Source of the DNA: Virgibacillus sp. MSP4-1
GTDB taxonomy: Bacteria; Bacillota; Bacilli; Bacillales; Alkalibacillaceae
DNA length: 64,000 bases
Assembly: GCF_010092505.1 (NCBI RefSeq)
Contig: NZ_CP048021.1
Span: forward strand, 1,240,001 to 1,304,000
Direction of reading: 5' to 3'
A model generated the notes under the pieces. It was not told where the DNA came from and made no database searches. It saw only the letters and a program-made list of their open reading frames with translations. Numbering within the stretch: the stretch's first letter is position 1; every line of letters starts with the position of its first letter. The position numbers and the translations under genes are program-made. This document shows, piece by piece, positions 63,242 to 64,000 of the stretch.

Positions 63242-64000
63242 ATGAATCTACAATTTAATCTTGAAAAAAATGGAACAAATACACGAACCGAAATCACGGC
63301 AGGATTCACAACCTTCCTGACAATGGTCTACATTATCTTTGTCAATCCTAGTATACTTCAAGCTGCCGGAATTCCTTTTGATCAAGTCTTTATGGCTACG
63401 ATTATCTCAGCAGGAATCGGTACACTTATTATGGCTTTATTCGCCAATTTCCCAATCGCAATAGCGCCCGGTATGGGGTTAAACGCGTACTTTGCAACGG
63501 TTGCCGGTGTACAGGGGCTCACCTATCAAACCATATTGGGCACTGTCTTTCTGGCAGGTATTTTGTTTATTCTATTAAGCTTAACTAGAGTAAGAGAAAT
63601 GCTCATTGAAGCAATTCCTGCCTCTCTTAAATTCGGAATTACAGCAGGCATTGGCTTATTTATTGCATTTCTCGGTTTACGAATGTCAGGAATCGTAGTG
63701 GCAAACCCGGCAAATCTTGTAGCATTAGGTGATATAACAAGTCCTGTCACTCTCCTTAGTATTGCAGGGTTATTTGTAACATTAATTCTGATTGCACTGG
63801 ATATCAAAGGAGCTTTATTTTTCGGAATGATTTTCACAGGAGTTATCGGCTATTTTACCGGTCATCTGGAATTTCAAAATGGTTTCTTTTCCTTGCCCCC
63901 TGCCCCGGTATTTTTTGATTTAAATATTGCCGGTGTCTTTACTCAAGGGCTCTATGCAACGGTTTTTGTATTTCTTCTTATCACCTTGTTTGATACGACT
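63242..64000 (+). CDS. NCS2 purine permease (AzgA/PbuG type), cut by window edge
   Basis: Proton-coupled uptake of hypoxanthine, guanine or adenine across the membrane. 253 codons are visible of the usual ~430-450. It opens MNLQFNLEKNGTNTRTEITA; then GFTTFLTMVYIIFVNPSILQ near 21-40, APGMGLNAYFATVAG near 77-91 and KFGITAGIGLFIAFLGL near 131, all markers of the AzgA subgroup; the frame is open at base 64000 in FLLITLFDTT, the second signature. Start ATG at 63242 or 63239, after a GGTGAT site. No purine riboswitch is apparent upstream. Confidence 0.9.
   Translation, partial: MNLQFNLEKNGTNTRTEITAGFTTFLTMVYIIFVNPSILQAAGIPFDQVFMATIISAGIGTLIMALFANFPIAIAPGMGLNAYFATVAGVQGLTYQTILGTVFLAGILFILLSLTRVREMLIEAIPASLKFGITAGIGLFIAFLGLRMSGIVVANPANLVALGDITSPVTLLSIAGLFVTLILIALDIKGALFFGMIFTGVIGYFTGHLEFQNGFFSLPPAPVFFDLNIAGVFTQGLYATVFVFLLITLFDTT

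Overview
The window reads as the chromosome of a low-to-moderate GC, endospore-forming member of the Bacillaceae. Support comes from the spore gene set (sleB-ypeB, spoVAA-AF, spoIIAA-AB-sigF, dacF, dacB-spmA-spmB, spoIIM, a yjcZ-type peptide), strong purine-rich Shine-Dalgarno sites with frequent TTG/GTG starts, and gene order that follows the Bacillus subtilis cmk-to-rnz region for most of its length. Several departures (no spoVAEa, ribT without a rib operon, a CBS-ACT gene where ypbF would sit, pdp next to dacF) point to a relative such as the Oceanobacillus/Virgibacillus group rather than B. subtilis itself. Genus is inference. I saw no rRNA, tRNA, CRISPR array, complete insertion sequence or prophage.

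Layout. 1-16.5 kb, nearly all minus strand: cmk (cut by the window edge), ypfB-ypfA, the germination pair sleB-ypeB, prsW, ansA, bdr, gudB, mecB, ypbG, a CBS-ACT protein, a ypbE-like gene, ypbD, recS, ypbB, then ferredoxin on the plus strand and the sigX-rsiX sigma/anti-sigma pair with its own ECF-type promoter. 16.6-23.5 kb: the resABCDE cytochrome c maturation and redox-signalling cluster and rluB. 23.5-31.5 kb: spmAB-dacB, a superoxide dismutase, scpAB, a yjcZ-type spore peptide, ypuF, ribT, a compact M50 protease and ppiB. 31.5-45.1 kb: lysA, spoVA, spoIIA-sigF, dacF, nucleoside salvage (deoB-punA-pdp), xerD and yqzK. 45.2-49.4 kb: fur with PerR-like and Fur-like sites, spoIIM, an endonuclease-Q-like yqxK, nudF and yqkF.

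49.4-53.5 kb is the accessory part. It holds a type I toxin-like locus (28-residue holin-like peptide, convergent antisense transcription, an inverted repeat able to join the two ends of the toxin RNA), a HAD phosphatase whose apparent start codon is ATT, a GNAT acetyltransferase, an internally deleted YbaK-type editing gene and the Y-family polymerase polY2 with a LexA box. 53.6-64 kb returns to the yqj cluster: coaA, a small membrane protein, yqjQ, two tandem copies of a 122-base hairpin-forming repeat (one supplies the end of yqjP), yqjP, yqjN, a glycerophosphodiesterase, namA, rnz, an aldehyde dehydrogenase and the start of a purine permease.

How it fits together. Spore regulation can be followed from DNA signals: a sigma-H-like promoter with a Spo0A box before spoIIA, a sigma-G-like promoter before spoVA and a sigma-E-like promoter before dacB-spmAB. 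Vegetative control shows a consensus sigma-A promoter at fur and an autoregulatory promoter at sigX. All product names rest on reading protein motifs and gene order by eye; no database search was run.
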